Assembly (NCBI GenBank): GCA_011009095.1
Contig: VTPC01006056.1
Coordinates: 43,221 to 107,220 of the forward strand
Source: Ignelater luminosus
Taxonomy: Eukaryota; Arthropoda; Insecta; Coleoptera; Elateridae
Length of the DNA stretch: 64,000 nucleotides
Direction of reading: 5' to 3'
The position numbers and the translations under genes were made by a program. Shown one piece after another: positions 23,901-35,323 of this stretch (position 1 is its first letter; each line of letters starts with the position of its first letter). The notes beneath the pieces are model-generated. The model did not search any database and was not told where the DNA came from. It saw only the letters and a list, made by a program, of their open reading frames with translations.

Positions 23901-26900
23901 CCTCTTCATTCGAGCGAAATTTCTTACCGGCAAGCATTTTTTTTAAGTCTGCGAACAGCCAGTAGTCGCTGGGAGCCAAATCTGGCGAATACGGTAGATG
24001 TGGGAGCAATTCAAAGTTCAATTCATGTAGTTTTGCCATTGTTTTGATTGACTTGTGACACGGTGCGTTGTCTTGATGAAACAAAATCTTTTTCTTTGCC
24101 ATATGCGGTCGTTTCTTTGCAATCTCGGCCTTCAAATGCTCCAATAACGCTACATAATATTCACTGTTGATGGTATTTCCCTTCTCAAGATAGTCGATGA
24201 ATATTACACCACGCACATCTCAAAATACCGAGGCCATAACCTTTCCAGCCGATTGTTGTGCTTTCGGTCGCTTTGGACGAGGTTCACCAGTTGCTGTCCA
24301 CTCAGATGACGATCGTTTTCATTCCGGAGTGAAGTGATGGATCCATGTTTCATCCATTGTCACATATCGACGCAAAAATTCCGGTTTGTTACGTTTAAAC
24401 ATGGCCAAACACTGCTCAGAAACATCAACACGTTCTTGTTTTTGGTGAACAGTGAGCAAACGCGGCACCCACTTTGAGCAGAGCTTTCTCATAGTGAAAT
24501 GCTCATGCAATATAAAGCCAACACGTTCTTTTGATATCTTTACAATGTCAGCTAACTCACGCAACTTCACTTTTCGATCATTCAAAACGATTTTGTGGAT
24601 TTTTTTGATGTTTTCTGGTGTTACCGCCTCATTTGGACGTCCACTGCGTTCTGCATCATCGGTGTCTCTACGACCACGTTTGAAGTCAGCAAACTAACGT
24701 TTTATTGTTGTTTCTGATGGAGCGGAGTCCCCATAACACTTTTCAAGCCATTGCTTCGCTTGAACGATATTTTTTCCCATCAAGAAGCAGTGTAAAATTA
24801 AAACACGAAATTGTTTTTGATCCATTGTTTTGAAAATAACAAAAGTAGCGTCACTCTTAGCACAATAACTCACAAAATAATGAATAGAATATCATGAAAT
24901 TTTAACAGCTGTCTTTTGAAGGTTAGTACTAACTGAAAAAGCGGTGAATGCAATAAAACTAGCGGCATCTATTTCTTAGGCCTGGGACTTTTCAGCCCAT
25001 GTGTTATAACTATTTGGATTATTTCATATTATTATGCAACTATGTGCACCACTGAATCAAGTATTAGCGAGCTTACTAATGAATTTCACGCATGGCGTAA
25101 CATTTTAAAGAACTATAACTCATTAAGAATGCATTTGTTGAGATCTAGAGAAATCTGGAGGGAGACAGATATAGAAGAACAAAGAATGAAGGAAAGGAAT
25201 AAGGCTGAACGATAACCTGGAGTAAAACAACCATGAGGCAGGTAAGCTGGAAAACTGTGATGGGCTGATAGAACAAAACTTGGAATTATGTATGTATTTA
25301 TGTAAAAAATTTTGATTTACGACCATTGAGTCACTTCTTACAAACGTTAGGTGTATCTGATAGCAACATTTTCATTGTGTGGAGTATTTAAATATCTATG
25401 GCTAAGAACCAGTCCTTACAGAGTAATCCTAATATTTGGAAAATATTGATGAATATCTGGACCTACAATATGCCAGTGCTAACAATTTTGTAAATATGAA
25501 ACTAAAGCAACGTTTTGGAAACTGCAGTATAAAATCGAACCTTTGTTGAGTTGACGAGTCATAAATAATGGCTTCAAGAAAAAGGAGAAAAACTGTTAAT
25601 TTCAGTCGTAAACTATATTAGGATATTAGTCACTGAGATAATCAGAAAAGGGAGATAGAATGTCTATCTTTGTAGTCAAACGCTGATAGAGTCATTCACA
25701 TACCAGATTAAAATCTTAAGTTTATGTTTTGAACACTAAACCTTTTCCAAGGATTCTGTAAGGATGTCTACACTTATCAAAGAACGGGCAAAATTGTTGG
25801 TAAGATCTATTGAGAAAGAAAAGTAATCGGAAGACGTTTAGTAAAGAAGGTTGATTTTATTCTTGATTTTTGAGCATACCATAGATCAATCGCAAATAAT
25901 GGTAAGATGGTAATTGTGTTGCTAAATGCAGAAACCCTTTTATGCTGCAAAACGTTGCAGAAGGTCCGAACGAAAACAATCGATACTCCTCAAATTAATG
26001 CTATAAATGTACAGCAAGATTAGAACTTGATTGTTAACTACACAGACAGTTACAGAAGTTTTGAACGAAGTTTGTAGAAACAGCAAAGGTGTAATTTAAA
26101 CAGTTTGAGAATAAATTTGCAAATTAAAGAATGTTAGGGTGCAAATTTATATAAAAAATCTAAGACTCACTTTGCTGAACTACATGCTCAATCTGGAGTT
26201 GGCGTTAATGTTCAAATCTCTGTTAGGAATTATCTTAAGCAGTTCTTGTTAACAGATAAATTACCAAATAAGATTAGAATTATCTTTTATCACTTTCAAA
26301 TTACAAAACGGGTTAAATATCTTCTCGTAGATTTTTATGTGATCTTAGAATAAGAATCTGTAAAAATAAGAGAAAAGATACCTCTTTGTTCGTTAGTTCA
26401 AATGGAGATGCAATTCTTCAAAAGTCATTAGCTAGTAAAAGATCATAAATTGGATCAGATCTCCTTATTCTCGACAGCTTTTTATCTTTTTATCAATCAT
26501 GGTGTACAGGCAGAAATGAATACAATTATGCAGAAATTTTGGAGATTAGGTAAATAAATCAAAGGGTCAGATTTAGTCTAAATAAAATCTGCTTGAGTAA
26601 ATAACTAAACGGTTGTGGTTTTTATTTGACTGTAGACTACAACCCCAAAAGTGCATCAAATTCGCGAGTGACCTTCATTTGAGAGAAAAAGCTCATCAGG
26701 ACTTTTGCCTATTCTTCATAATTACAACAGTAGTACTGCTGATTTCTAAGGATGTAGAAATTAAAAATATCAGTCATTCGATATTCTAAAATTTATCTTT
26801 ACGGTACTTTCTTTCAAAGTAGATAACATAATTTTAATTAAAAAAGTTTGTGATCATAAAACACTTTAAATCTACTGTTTTCACAATACCAAAACTAAAC

Positions 26901-29900
26901 ACATTGTATCAATCTTTAAAGTGCATAGATAAGTATTAAATAAGTTTCATTATTTCAAGTAGCTATTTTAATAACATTTCATAATTTTACGCATAATGGA
27001 ATTAACTTTAATTTATGCCGTACCTGCAGTTATGACTTAAGAAACTTTTAACTTACCACTTGTAATTCAGGATTTTTCATTCTGCTAAACATGTCTCTCA
27101 TCGACCTTGGTGTTGCTATTTTTCCTTGAGAAACACAATTAATGTAAAGGCTGACATGTGCGTTAGGTTGTGTTTGATTTAAGAGAAGAACTAAAGAATG
27201 GATAGACAATGCTTCATCTAAAGTGTCAACTGTGAAATGTTGAGCACGTGTTCGTTCATCTTCTACAGTCTCAACAACCACTGAAAAGTTTAAGAACTCA
27301 TTATGTAGTGTTACATACTTGTTTTTCTAAATCTCACCTCGTTTCGAGCGTCTATCGAGCATAAGTACAAACTTTTGTTGCGAGTTTGGAAAGTCTACTG
27401 CAAAAAGTGTTTCTATTGAACCTCGTAGCCTTCGTTTAGGTTTAATGTGTTGTAAGGACAATACCAATTCATCTTCCTTGATGACTTCTTCTAACTGTTT
27501 TGTAATTACTGTAAGCAATACAAAATAATCGTTAATCACTAGATCGTAAATGTTGAAGAAATATTAATGTTATTTGATTGATTTAACAGCTTTCTCGATT
27601 ATGTTAACATGTCCAACTACGGTGTCTTGAAAATTATGTCTGTCATACTTAATATACTAAAAAGGAATGATAGAGGTTATGTCAGTTCTGAGAAAGGCTT
27701 TTTTATATCCTCGCTTTGCTGTAATATTTATAAATTTATAATAAACATAATCTTGTCGTTTATAATTTATCTAGTAAATAAAAAGGTAAGCAAGAGTCAC
27801 GTTGGTTTCATTTAACCTTAGATTTAACTTAACAAGGTGCATGTCTTTGCATATTGAAATAAGATATCATACGTTCTGGCATTTGCGCAAAACGTAAATG
27901 GTGATTAACGCTATTAGTTTGTTTCTATAGTAAGTCCAATTAAAATCTTAATGCAAGAAATTAAAAAATATCTGATATTTGAAATTCCTAGCGCTAGTAA
28001 ACATTATACGAACGAAGCAGGTTGAACAAAAATCAGGCGGAAGTGGTCAAATAGTTAATAAAATTTTGTTTGTTCATTCCGTACAAAATTACTCATCAAT
28101 CGAAACAAGATTAATTATTTTTAGAACAGGATTGTTTCTGTTTTTGTAAAGATGAGAAGTTGACTGTTCCGCATTACTACCTGAACTGCATTTTAAAAAG
28201 ATAACGTGAGTTTCTGTGAAGACATGAACATTAATCCTTAGAAGTGACACCCAGTTTTGCAATCGATATGTCGACTCTACAATTTAATAAGAGAATTTGT
28301 TTCAAAACATTTAGTAAAATAAAAGTAAAGTACAAAATTATTATACATGAACAAATTGAGGTATTTAAATCGGAGGTTTGCTAACTATGCATATGATCAA
28401 ATAAATAAAGTAGAAATGATTTAGTCACCTATATGATGGTCTCTTACATCATTACTGGAGTAGAAAAATTAAATTAAGCAATGAACTAATCGCAAGAGGA
28501 ATGGTTAGCGCCAACTAACTTTTTAATTCATATTTAGACTCGCAGGAAAACCAAATTATTCTTAATTTCCTACGTTCTTCACTACATTAAGCTTATTTCT
28601 GGTTTATTTTTCTTAAGCTGTAGCTTATTTGTTAGAATTCAAATCACATTCTTAATTTTGGTGATTTTAGAACCTGTATAATTGTGTTTTGATTTCTTCT
28701 ACTTATTTTATTTATTAATTATTAGCCTTTTTCAACTATATTGTTTGAATTATGACACGCCTTGTTTATTTTTATATTGATTTGAAACCACGTAGATCAT
28801 CAAAAAAATTCCAATTAGTATATTACTTGTAGATTAAAAAGGTTTTATATTTAAATAGTGTCTAATACCGATTTCATAAAAATATTCTGAAAATATCTGA
28901 ATTAGAAATTTTTTCATTATTCCCTACCTAAAATAAACTCCATACCTAAAAGGTGTACCTACTAAGTTAAGTTCCATTTTCCGCAATAAAAATAAATCTA
29001 AAACAAATCATAAAGTACCTTGTTAACAGTTACATTAATTAAATAACATTGAAACTTCCGAATAGTACCTACATAGAAGGTGCTACAAATACTTAGTGAC
29101 ATTTTATTAACAAAATATCGTATGAATTTAACGTACATAACCTTCATTTAGTTTTAGGACTACAAAGGTTTATTACACTATTCCTTCAAACTTCAAAAAG
29201 CTATCAGCCAACAGATTTAAGATCATTTGGACTTGCTGTGAAACAAAAAGGTTTGTTTGTTGCTTGTTAAATGTTTGGTCTGCTATCGCCGACATTGATT
29301 CCCAGATTCTGGCTAATACTGACCTATAAGTAACTGGTTACGTTCTTATTGTTTTTATTATATTTTTATAATTTAGTTAATCTGTTGATTATATTCTCCG
29401 TAAAAACATCTTTACCGAGGGTTAAGTGGAAGAGCAGCGTGTCACTTTATTCAGATAAGTTAAGCTTCGCCATCACTTATACTTTTCCATTGTACACTCA
29501 CATATTTAGAAGAAGTTACTGAGAGTAACTATTATCATTATAATTATTTATGTCAGAGATTTTCTACAAGGCACTTTGCATATTGTCTAAATTATCAGTT
29601 ACGTTTGAGTGGATACAGTTTTGTTTAGATTCGTACAGTTTAATTTGGTTTCGTTAAAGTCTTGTCTCCAACAAGATAAGTATAAAAAGTTTTTATTCTT
29701 TAGCACGCCCTCTTTAACATTACTTTTAATATTTTTCCGTAGAAGAATATTTCTTGAAGGCGTTTCTGATAATCTGTTTGTGTTATTTAGTTAATTAGTT
29801 ACTTCTCAGTTGTACTTCTCTGCTGCTTGATTATCTTCGTGTAATCATCCCTGCAAAGCCAAAGGGTAAATTTCTTAATGTCCAACAGGTTGAGCGTTTA

Positions 29901-32900
29901 AGCAGCTGGTTAGAAGTAACAACTGGTGTGCCTGTGAACATAATGCGATAGTTGGAAAACTGTAAAGAACTTCATGTCCAACATAAACAACAAACAGTGA
30001 AATGAGTTGTGGCCAAAAATATATTTTGCAGGTTATGATCAGAAACATCGTTCTAAACCTACAATGGAAATCCTTCCATCCCATCGGATCTGGTCGATTC
30101 ATAATTTAGAATTGGTAAGAGAAAACGAACTCTTCTTGTTGGGTCTTACCCTTTAAGTACTCTCCTAGAATCTTCTTTGCCTAATGCCTCCTAGAATGCA
30201 AAGTTAGTGGGTTTGCCGTTCCCAAAGAGCCCTTTCATACGGTCACTGTCATACACAGTCGTTCGCTACCGAGTTCCATCTTATCGTTTAAGTCGAGCTA
30301 ACTACAATTACGTCGGTGACGTCTCCAACCAACTCAGTTCAGTAGTTGGTTACTTCCATAAGGCACTGACTGCAGTGTATCATGATAGGTATTCTGTATG
30401 CACCAATAGCTTCGCCAAAAATCACTTCCACAAACCACCGCGCCGCCGTTACCAGCTGCCTACACCACTAGTAAGCACTTCATAGGCCACCAAATTTGCA
30501 ACAAAGGTGTACTTTTACACCAAATTCTGCCGACAACAGTAATTGCATCTGAACTTCTGCAGTCACTCCATCAACTGGACCACAAACTGCTTGACGTATT
30601 ACATTATATCACTAAGTCACATTAACTGCTTCAAAAAGAAAATGCTAATGTCAAACGAACTAAGTTTAACACTCGAGAATGTATTTTACTGTTAAACAGA
30701 GCTATATTTGGATTGCACATTCAAACTCCCTTTTCCCGTGCTAGTATCCGTATGACCTCTAACTACTGAAATCAGAGTTCGATTATTCACTTCTTTAATC
30801 TGCAAATTCTGAAAATTAAAAACAACGAAACTACCAGCACTGAGAAAGAGTTTCGTGCCTGTAAACTAAAAATTAATTTAATCTCCAAATCATTTGATTA
30901 GCGTTTTTGATCAATAAACACATATGAGATTTGAATTAACTCCTAAGATAGTCAATAGACGCAAACAACTCGAATCTCAAAGCAGTTGTTTTGATTGATG
31001 TAATTTGTAGGCTTGTTTGTATGTTGATATAGCTGAAACCAACTTAATGCAAATCTGAGCTAACTTAGTTTTGTCAAAATTAATTGACGAGTACAAAACG
31101 TCTTAATGTTTGCAAAAATAAAGCACAATATGTTGCTTGTGCCCAGGATTATGTTCAGTAAGGTAGAAACATCGTTAATATTCGAAACTGTTTTTCTTTC
31201 TGAAGAAGGATTCTTTTCCCATCTTACTTATATAGGCACTGAATGTTTCAGGTTTTTAATAGCTCTCTTTTTAAGTTGCACAAGTTCTCATCATGTATAT
31301 TGTAGAGAATGTGATCTTAGTAGATACAGACATTTCTCGTTCAAATTCTTGCATTGCAATAACCAATGGTAGTTTCTGATAAGTAATAAACCAAACTGAT
31401 TAACAAGCAGACTCTTACCCAAAAAACGCCATGTACCGTTTAAAAATTCTTTGCAAAATGAAAAGTATAAGGGAAAATGACTTTTTTTAAAGCCTATCTC
31501 GGGAAAAATAGACTGCAAAAGGTTGTACCATCAATGGAGAAAATGATGAGACGGACCAAATCGACCAAATCATTTTTTACGAAGCAAAGGTATAGTTAAG
31601 ACTGCAATATGCTTTGTCTGGATCAACACCAAAAGATCTAGCATTGACTACACATATCTTTCCTTTGTTAAGAAACGCAAACGACCTGACATCTTACAAC
31701 AATGTGAGTGTTTCATAAATATTTTAGACAGTACAAAAGAAGGAAGAAGGTGGGTTTAGATCATCTGACAATACATAATATGTCTAAGCGATAATAATAA
31801 GATTCTATTTTAACATATTAATAACTGCTCTGACCTCATGTGGTACTACAGAGATACTTCTATGATATTAATTAGATTTTATGGTGTTGTTTAAAATCAT
31901 TACATTAAACTAGAGCACAGAACTCATCTGTATCACTTGGTTCCCATGGCAAAAAAGTAGCTTATATCCGTAATACCCAAAAAGTAATAAAACGATGAGG
32001 ATATTGAGCTAAAATTATAATAGGGTAGCGACTAGCAGGAAGATAGCTGGTGATTATAGTAATTCGTTTTATTGTTTCACGTTTATAATTAGTACATTTT
32101 TGTGTGATACAAAAAGAAAATTTAGACCGTTTGTCTAAAATGTTTAAATTAATTTGGTTTTCTAAAAAAAACTCACATTTACATAAAATAAGCAAAGATT
32201 AGTAGAAGTAAATGAAAATCTATTGAGCTGCTTATAATAATAGGTACCATGAATCAACAACGCAGTTAAGTACTAAAACTGACGATATAAGACAATCTAT
32301 TAAGTTGATTCCTCTTGTTTTCTTCTAATGTACTCTTTGCTGATCAAAAGTGGCATTATGAATATTGTAAGATAATGCCTTTTGCTAGCTTGGTGGAGTC
32401 TTTAGTAAAAACCGTATTGATTTATTTAAGATTTACAAAAAATTGACAAAACAGATGATGAGAGTAAGTTGAAAACTCTACTAACCCTTTATTCATCAGA
32501 ACAGAAGATTTAAGAAATACAACTTTCAGAATGTAATTCACATGCTATTGAGCCTAACCAACACATTTAATATGAGAATTGGCAATCTTAGTTAATAGGA
32601 TTTTTTGCAAATTTATTAGCCCTTGATGATACAGCTGGGTCAGCTGCTCTGGGAACTAGATTACAATAGTGTGATAATGTAATCTGTCAGATCCAGAAAG
32701 GATGTCAATTCTTTAAGATTCTACTGGAAAACTACTAAACTACTTTTAGTAATTATCATTACACTGTTAATGCTTTTCCCCAAATGCAGTATAAAATATC
32801 AATGCCAGCAGGCACCTTGCAATTATACCATAACTATAATTGACATTTAAACTGTCCTTTTCTTATAAATTCTATTTGATTAACTAATATGAAGTAACCT

Positions 32901-34526
32901 CCAAACATCTTACGACAGTAAACTTTGAGTTTCAAACACAGGATAATTTTACTTTATGGACTAAAAGATAGGTCGAAGCTTTGAAAGCTTGGTCATAACT
33001 AAAAGTGTTATAAATTTATTGGCCGCATTTATTTCATATTTTATTGACATGACTATAAACAAAAAGAATGTTTTCACAGTATGTTCAAAACGTCTTGGGG
33101 CAACCCTGGATACGATATTGAGATAAAAGAAAAGAAAGTATAAGTCTTAAAAGAACTAAATGACTAATACTGAATTTTAACAAGAAATTGTACCAAAAAA
33201 AGTATTAAGATTGATTTAAAAAATTCATGTTCTTATGTATATTGTTATAATGTATTAACTGAAAAATAAATGCAAAAGCAATACAGAGAATTCTTAATTA
33301 GGACATTCATTCATATTCTAATAAAGAGTTGGCGAATGCATAGTGACCTTGTTTTATGGTACTATAATAATAGTGAGTACGTATATTCTGTAGGTAGATT
33401 ACTACAATTTTTGCCTTGGTACTTGTTGACATAAACATGTTTCCACATAGATCAGCTACATACATCTGTTCTTTTTTATGGTGTAAGTCCTTCCGCACAT
33501 AACAAATTTCGAGAATTTTTCAAAATCAAAAATTTCTTAAATAAAAAGTTAGAGATATCCCAAACCGTTTTTCTAAATTTTTAATTATAACTGAAATAAT
33601 TCCATTCCGGTCATCTCAGATATTTATTTCAACATTTACATAATGTAAAATCATCGCGTGGGTGGCCATATATGGGAAATAAATTTATATGGCCTAATCA
33701 GTGTCAATTTATCCAAGCAGCTAATTTATGGTAATCTATTTCTCAATTGTGTAGAAAATAAATGAACTCAAAAATATTATTTAATGATAAAATAGTTTTT
33801 TATTAATTTTGGATAAATAGTGATATCTTCTGACCTATTTTTGATAAAGAGTTATGGTTTTACTAAAATCTAATATACACTATGTCTAAATTGTTATGTA
33901 GTTGCGTGATAATGAGTTGTTAGGTCAAATAAATTTATTAATTATTATAAGATGCTTATTGTTTGTAAATCTCATATTATTATTAATTTAATTATTCTTG
34001 GAATTCTAAAAATGTCATTTAACTGAAAAACATTATTTTTGTTTTTAAAAAATAATTATAAATACTTCTAACTCAATACTACTAATTACAAAATTTCATC
34101 ATAAATCACAAATCACACAAATCATAAATCTTTTCCAACTAAAAAAGAAAAGAATAATAATTTAATCATGCTAACTGTAAGAACTTTTTAAGAACATTTT
34201 TGTGGATACATACAAAGTTAATTGCATTTTAACTGCAACCTCAAATTGAATATATCACAATTACTGTTACAGTATGACCTCATACTTTAAATTTGAACGT
34301 TACTTAACGCTGCTGCATTATGCTGCTTTACAGGAAGCTTTTTCAATTGCAACTATTTGAAAATAGGACACAGAAAGAAAAATTGTTTGAGTTCTCAATT
34401 ACTTAATTTAAATAAAAAATTATTGAACAATTAAGCAATTAATATACCTGGATCTAAAGATACCGCTTCTGATAATAATGCGGTAGAAGCTAGGGCAAGA
34501 ACGATTACGGCGATTCCCCGCCACAT
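7920..34526 (-). CDS. Tsp: thrombospondin (COMP-like), complete 14-exon gene
   Basis: Exons in order: 34448-34526, 27338-27508, 27057-27280, 16356-16587, 15876-16298, 14002-14102, 13579-13794, 13248-13502, 9605-9712, 9199-9545, 8965-9140, 8587-8902, 8097-8518, 7920-8035. All junctions are GT-AG and in phase, giving 1061 codons plus TAA. Domain order: signal peptide (1-~22), LamG-like N domain (~27-165), linker with RGD (224-226), coiled coil ending in a CDIC pair (236-276), six EGF-like modules (~282-560), type 3 calcium-binding repeats (~545-800), C-terminal lectin-like domain (~803-1025) and a short tail. This is the architecture and length of insect thrombospondin, a secreted pentameric matrix protein that binds integrin at muscle-tendon attachments. 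The introns carry mariner, LINE and LTR insertions. Confidence in identity is very high; exact splice sites were read by eye. Confidence 0.95.
8965..9712 (-). CDS. Tsp: thrombospondin exons 9-11: type 3 calcium-binding wire
   Basis: Exon 9 (9605-9712), exon 10 (9199-9545) and exon 11 (8965-9140) encode successive DNCP....NPDQ.D.D.DG.GD.CD units. These are the Asp-rich repeats that wrap calcium ions around a cysteine-bridged core. Exon 10 leaves GG and exon 11 begins with G, restoring Asp-Gly-Asp-Gly across the junction. The unit count and order follow the usual thrombospondin wire with no gap. No RGD is present in this part. Confidence 0.93.
10440..10830. repeat. GGACGTCC-rich interspersed repeat
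   Basis: GGACGT/ACGTCC words recur about every 20-40 bases on both strands (TGGACGTTCACTAGACGTTC, GACGTCCG, TTACGTCCAG, AACGTCCGATGG). The pattern fits a non-autonomous element. Similar words at 11590-11700 (GGTGTCCACTAGACATT, TATGGACGTAAAAACGTTC) suggest that the element is split by later insertions, including the solo LTR. Confidence 0.45.
10959..11158. mobile_element. solo LTR, 200 bp, with 5-bp TSD
   Basis: Starts TGTAGTATACCG and ends TATATAACA (TG...CA ends). It is flanked by the 5-bp direct repeat CTAAC at 10954-10958 and 11159-11163. It is GC-richer than its surroundings near the start and carries AATAAA (TAAATAAACC) near the end, as an LTR R region would. No internal retroelement sequence is attached, so it is a solo LTR left by LTR-LTR recombination. 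Family (Copia, BEL or Gypsy) cannot be told. Confidence 0.7.
11374..11470. repeat. imperfect palindrome, hairpin-forming repeat
   Basis: GGGAGTAAGTAATATTACAG at the left pairs with the reverse complement of the right end (GGGAGTAAAGTAATTTGTTA). The arms continue through GTC.CGACGTGA on both sides around a CTCGGCTTCG centre. An adjacent smaller hairpin lies at about 11293-11320 (GGGCTGTAAT...ATTACGGCCC). Confidence 0.6.
13248..14102 (-). CDS. Tsp: thrombospondin exons 6-8: EGF modules and start of type 3 repeats
   Basis: Exon 6 (14002-14102) completes EGF module 3 ([17 protein letters not shown]) and ends in RDIDE. Exon 7 (13579-13794) reads [13 protein letters not shown]..., then [14 protein letters not shown], a calcium-binding EGF signature. 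Exon 8 (13248-13502) reads [13 protein letters not shown]..., [29 protein letters not shown], and then enters the type 3 wire at [16 protein letters not shown]. Splice phases are 1 in and 0 out for exon 6, and 0 on both sides for exons 7 and 8. Confidence 0.92.
14103..15875 (-). other. thrombospondin intron 5
   Basis: No exon or mobile element recognised. It contains a polypurine block at 14467-14705. The remainder is AT-rich. Confidence 0.7.
14467..14705 (+). repeat. polypurine low-complexity tract
   Basis: A long run of A and G (AGAAGAAAAAAAGAGAAAGA type). It produces open frames on both strands: Arg/Lys-rich on plus, Leu/Phe/Ser-rich on minus. These come from base composition and not from a gene. 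Confidence 0.75.
15876..16587 (-). CDS. Tsp: thrombospondin exons 4-5: linker with RGD, coiled coil, EGF 1-2
   Basis: Exon 4 (16356-16587) follows a tttttttgtag acceptor and reads [15 protein letters not shown]..., then an acidic linker with YPYRGDIPS. Exon 5 (15876-16298) opens with the heptad-like [17 protein letters not shown] and closes the coil with SCDIC, the paired cysteines that cross-link the pentamer in this family. EGF-like modules CYPGVQC... and CYPGVPC... follow, then the first half of a third. The apparent uninterrupted frame across 16299-16355 is an in-frame intron (gtaagtac...tttcag), not coding. Confidence 0.9.
18020..21895. repeat. AGTACTG-rich hAT-like repeat split by a LINE
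   Basis: 18020-18190 and 21385-21895 both consist of AGTACT, CCAGTAC and TATCAGTA words. The left edge TTGTGACCAGTACTGA resembles the reverse complement of the right edge, TTGTAACAATACTGA. This suggests one element interrupted by the LINE at 18236-20905. No target duplication was resolved. Confidence 0.4.
18236..20905 (+). mobile_element. R1-clade-like non-LTR retrotransposon relic, 5' truncated
   Basis: Plus-strand protein pieces appear in the expected order but in shifting frames. The end of the endonuclease is at about 18355-18480 ([14 protein letters not shown]..., SDHRYIAV). A basic linker frame is at 18572-19090 ([13 protein letters not shown]). The reverse transcriptase fingers/palm frame is at 19275-19592 ([29 protein letters not shown]). 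The catalytic [11 protein letters not shown] box is at about 19720. A CCHC-type cluster is at about 20480-20530 ([18 protein letters not shown]). This order and these motifs fit R1-clade elements, although this copy is not in rDNA. Multiple stops and shifts make it dead. It lies opposite to the host gene's strand. Confidence 0.8.
23711..25004 (-). mobile_element. mariner transposon, 1294 bp
   Basis: The terminal inverted repeats begin ACACATGGGCTGAAAAGTCC at both ends and continue CAGG(G/C)CTAA. TA dinucleotides flank at 23709-23710 and 25005-25006. The length and the single transposase gene on the minus strand are standard for mariner. It sits inside thrombospondin intron 3 in the same orientation as the host gene. 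Confidence 0.95.
23776..24825 (-). pseudogene. mariner transposase with three in-frame stops
   Basis: ATG at 24825 ([19 protein letters not shown]) to TAA at 23776, in one frame throughout and 349 codons long. The N-terminal paired helix-turn-helix region, the WVPRLLT-type linker and the DD34D core ([32 protein letters not shown]) are all visible, and the three catalytic Asp positions are intact. Three point changes create stops: KR*FADF (usually Trp), TPE*KRSS (usually Ser) and SVF*DVRG (usually Trp). Two of the three lie where the family has Trp. There are no frameshifts, so the insertion is fairly young. Confidence 0.93.
27057..27508 (-). CDS. Tsp: thrombospondin exons 2-3: LamG-like N domain
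   Basis: Exon 2 (27338-27508) reads [14 protein letters not shown]... and [18 protein letters not shown]. Exon 3 (27057-27280) reads [16 protein letters not shown]... and MKNPELQV. These are the beta-strand-rich N-terminal domain of thrombospondin; in subgroup B proteins it folds like a laminin G domain. The intron between them is short (27281-27337), while the flanking introns are about 7 kb and 10.5 kb. The short paralogue has no counterpart of either exon. Confidence 0.9.
27509..34447 (-). other. thrombospondin intron 1, 6.9 kb
   Basis: No exon recognised. It includes a GC-richer patch with broken plus-strand coding-like sequence at 29870-30560. The remainder is AT-rich with no inverted repeats that I could detect. 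Confidence 0.7.
29870..30560 (+). other. unassigned coding-like relic
   Basis: The plus strand reads [20 protein letters not shown] from about 29880, then breaks. It is open again at 30207-30485 ([20 protein letters not shown]...) with many Arg, Ser and Pro and a base composition less AT-rich than its surroundings. It could be a gag or other mobile-element fragment. No family recognised. Confidence 0.3.
34448..34526 (-). CDS. Tsp: thrombospondin exon 1: start and signal peptide
   Basis: ATG at 34526 opens [15 protein letters not shown]..., a short basic start followed by a hydrophobic core and a small-residue cleavage region: a standard secretory signal. The exon ends in phase 1 at CAG|gtatat. 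The leftover G plus TA of exon 2 gives Val. Exon 1 of the short paralogue (58742-58814) has the same MW start, hydrophobic spacing and phase. Confidence 0.9.
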
Positions 34527-34537
34527 CTTTAACACTT

Positions 34538-34560
34538 GCTGCAGCAGAATTCCCAATAAA
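34538..34560 (-). promoter_or_regulatory. candidate 3' splice site upstream of Tsp start codon
   Basis: If the 5' non-coding exon at 35260-35306 is real, the coding exon needs an acceptor just upstream of the ATG. The best option on the minus strand is ...ctgctgcag|CAAGTGTTAAAGATG, with exon start at 34538. The pyrimidine tract is mediocre. Confidence 0.3.
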
Positions 34561-35259
34561 CTGCACGGTTCACTGAAATCACTTATAAGTCGAACAGCTT
34601 CCAAATGGACACTGCTGGACTTTACTTGTTTGCAGCAATCACTAGCCGTGTGTTGACATTTACTGGTATGGAGTGGGATATCACGATCAAGATGTGTCTT
34701 ATTTATCTATTCCCTCATTAATTCATTTTGAGAAGCCCGAATAATCAATTAGCGAATGAATTAGGACTTTGGAAAATAACGAATTACTATTTTTTAAGAA
34801 ATGCTTTGAATATTGTGTCAAATATCACAAGGTAGTTTAAAGAAACGATTTAATTTTTGTAAACATGATATTTATATTTATCTAATAATGCTATTAGATA
34901 ATCTTCTGAATAACTACAACATAGAAAATTGCTGAAATTTCAGTATTTGTGCTACTGTTATGCTGTTTTGCAATTGCCTGTACATAAAATTACATAAAGC
35001 ACAAATTATTAACCCCTTTCCAACGAAAATACTCTACCTTTTCTTCTGCAGATAAGAAGATATATTTGTCATAAAATGGTGAAGCTGAAGTTGTTCAATC
35101 TGAAAATATAACTCACTGTGATATTGTGTTTTTTTCAAATAAAAATCTTAGTTATTTTATAACGACAAATGACAAAGTAATTATTACAGTTTATGATGAA
35201 CACATTCAAGTTCGAACGCTTTTCGCACCTGCAGCAAATTAACAATCTTTGGTACTTAC

Positions 35260-35306
35260 CTTGTAATTCCTCATACTGTAATTGAATTTTGAATTGTTGC
35301 TTAGCT
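35260..35306 (-). other. Tsp: candidate non-coding first exon of thrombospondin
   Basis: A strong donor, TTACAAG|gtaagtacc, lies at 35260|35259 about 45 bases downstream of the position where the TATA box at 35324-35335 would start transcription (about 35304-35308). Splicing to just upstream of the ATG at 34526 would give an intron of about 720 bases. No ATG-led frame of note is present, consistent with a leader exon. Confidence 0.4.
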
Positions 35307-35323
35307 GGGACGGGACGGTCAGG

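Larger units (their letters stand above)
16588..27056 (-). other. thrombospondin intron 3, 10.5 kb, transposon-filled
   Basis: Holds an R1-like LINE relic nested in an AGTACTG-rich repeat (18020-21895) and a mariner (23711-25004). 16588-18019, 21896-23708 and 25007-27056 show no exon, RNA gene or clear repeat. The last of these includes broken plus-strand protein-like stretches around 25570-26640 that I could not assign. Confidence 0.75.
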
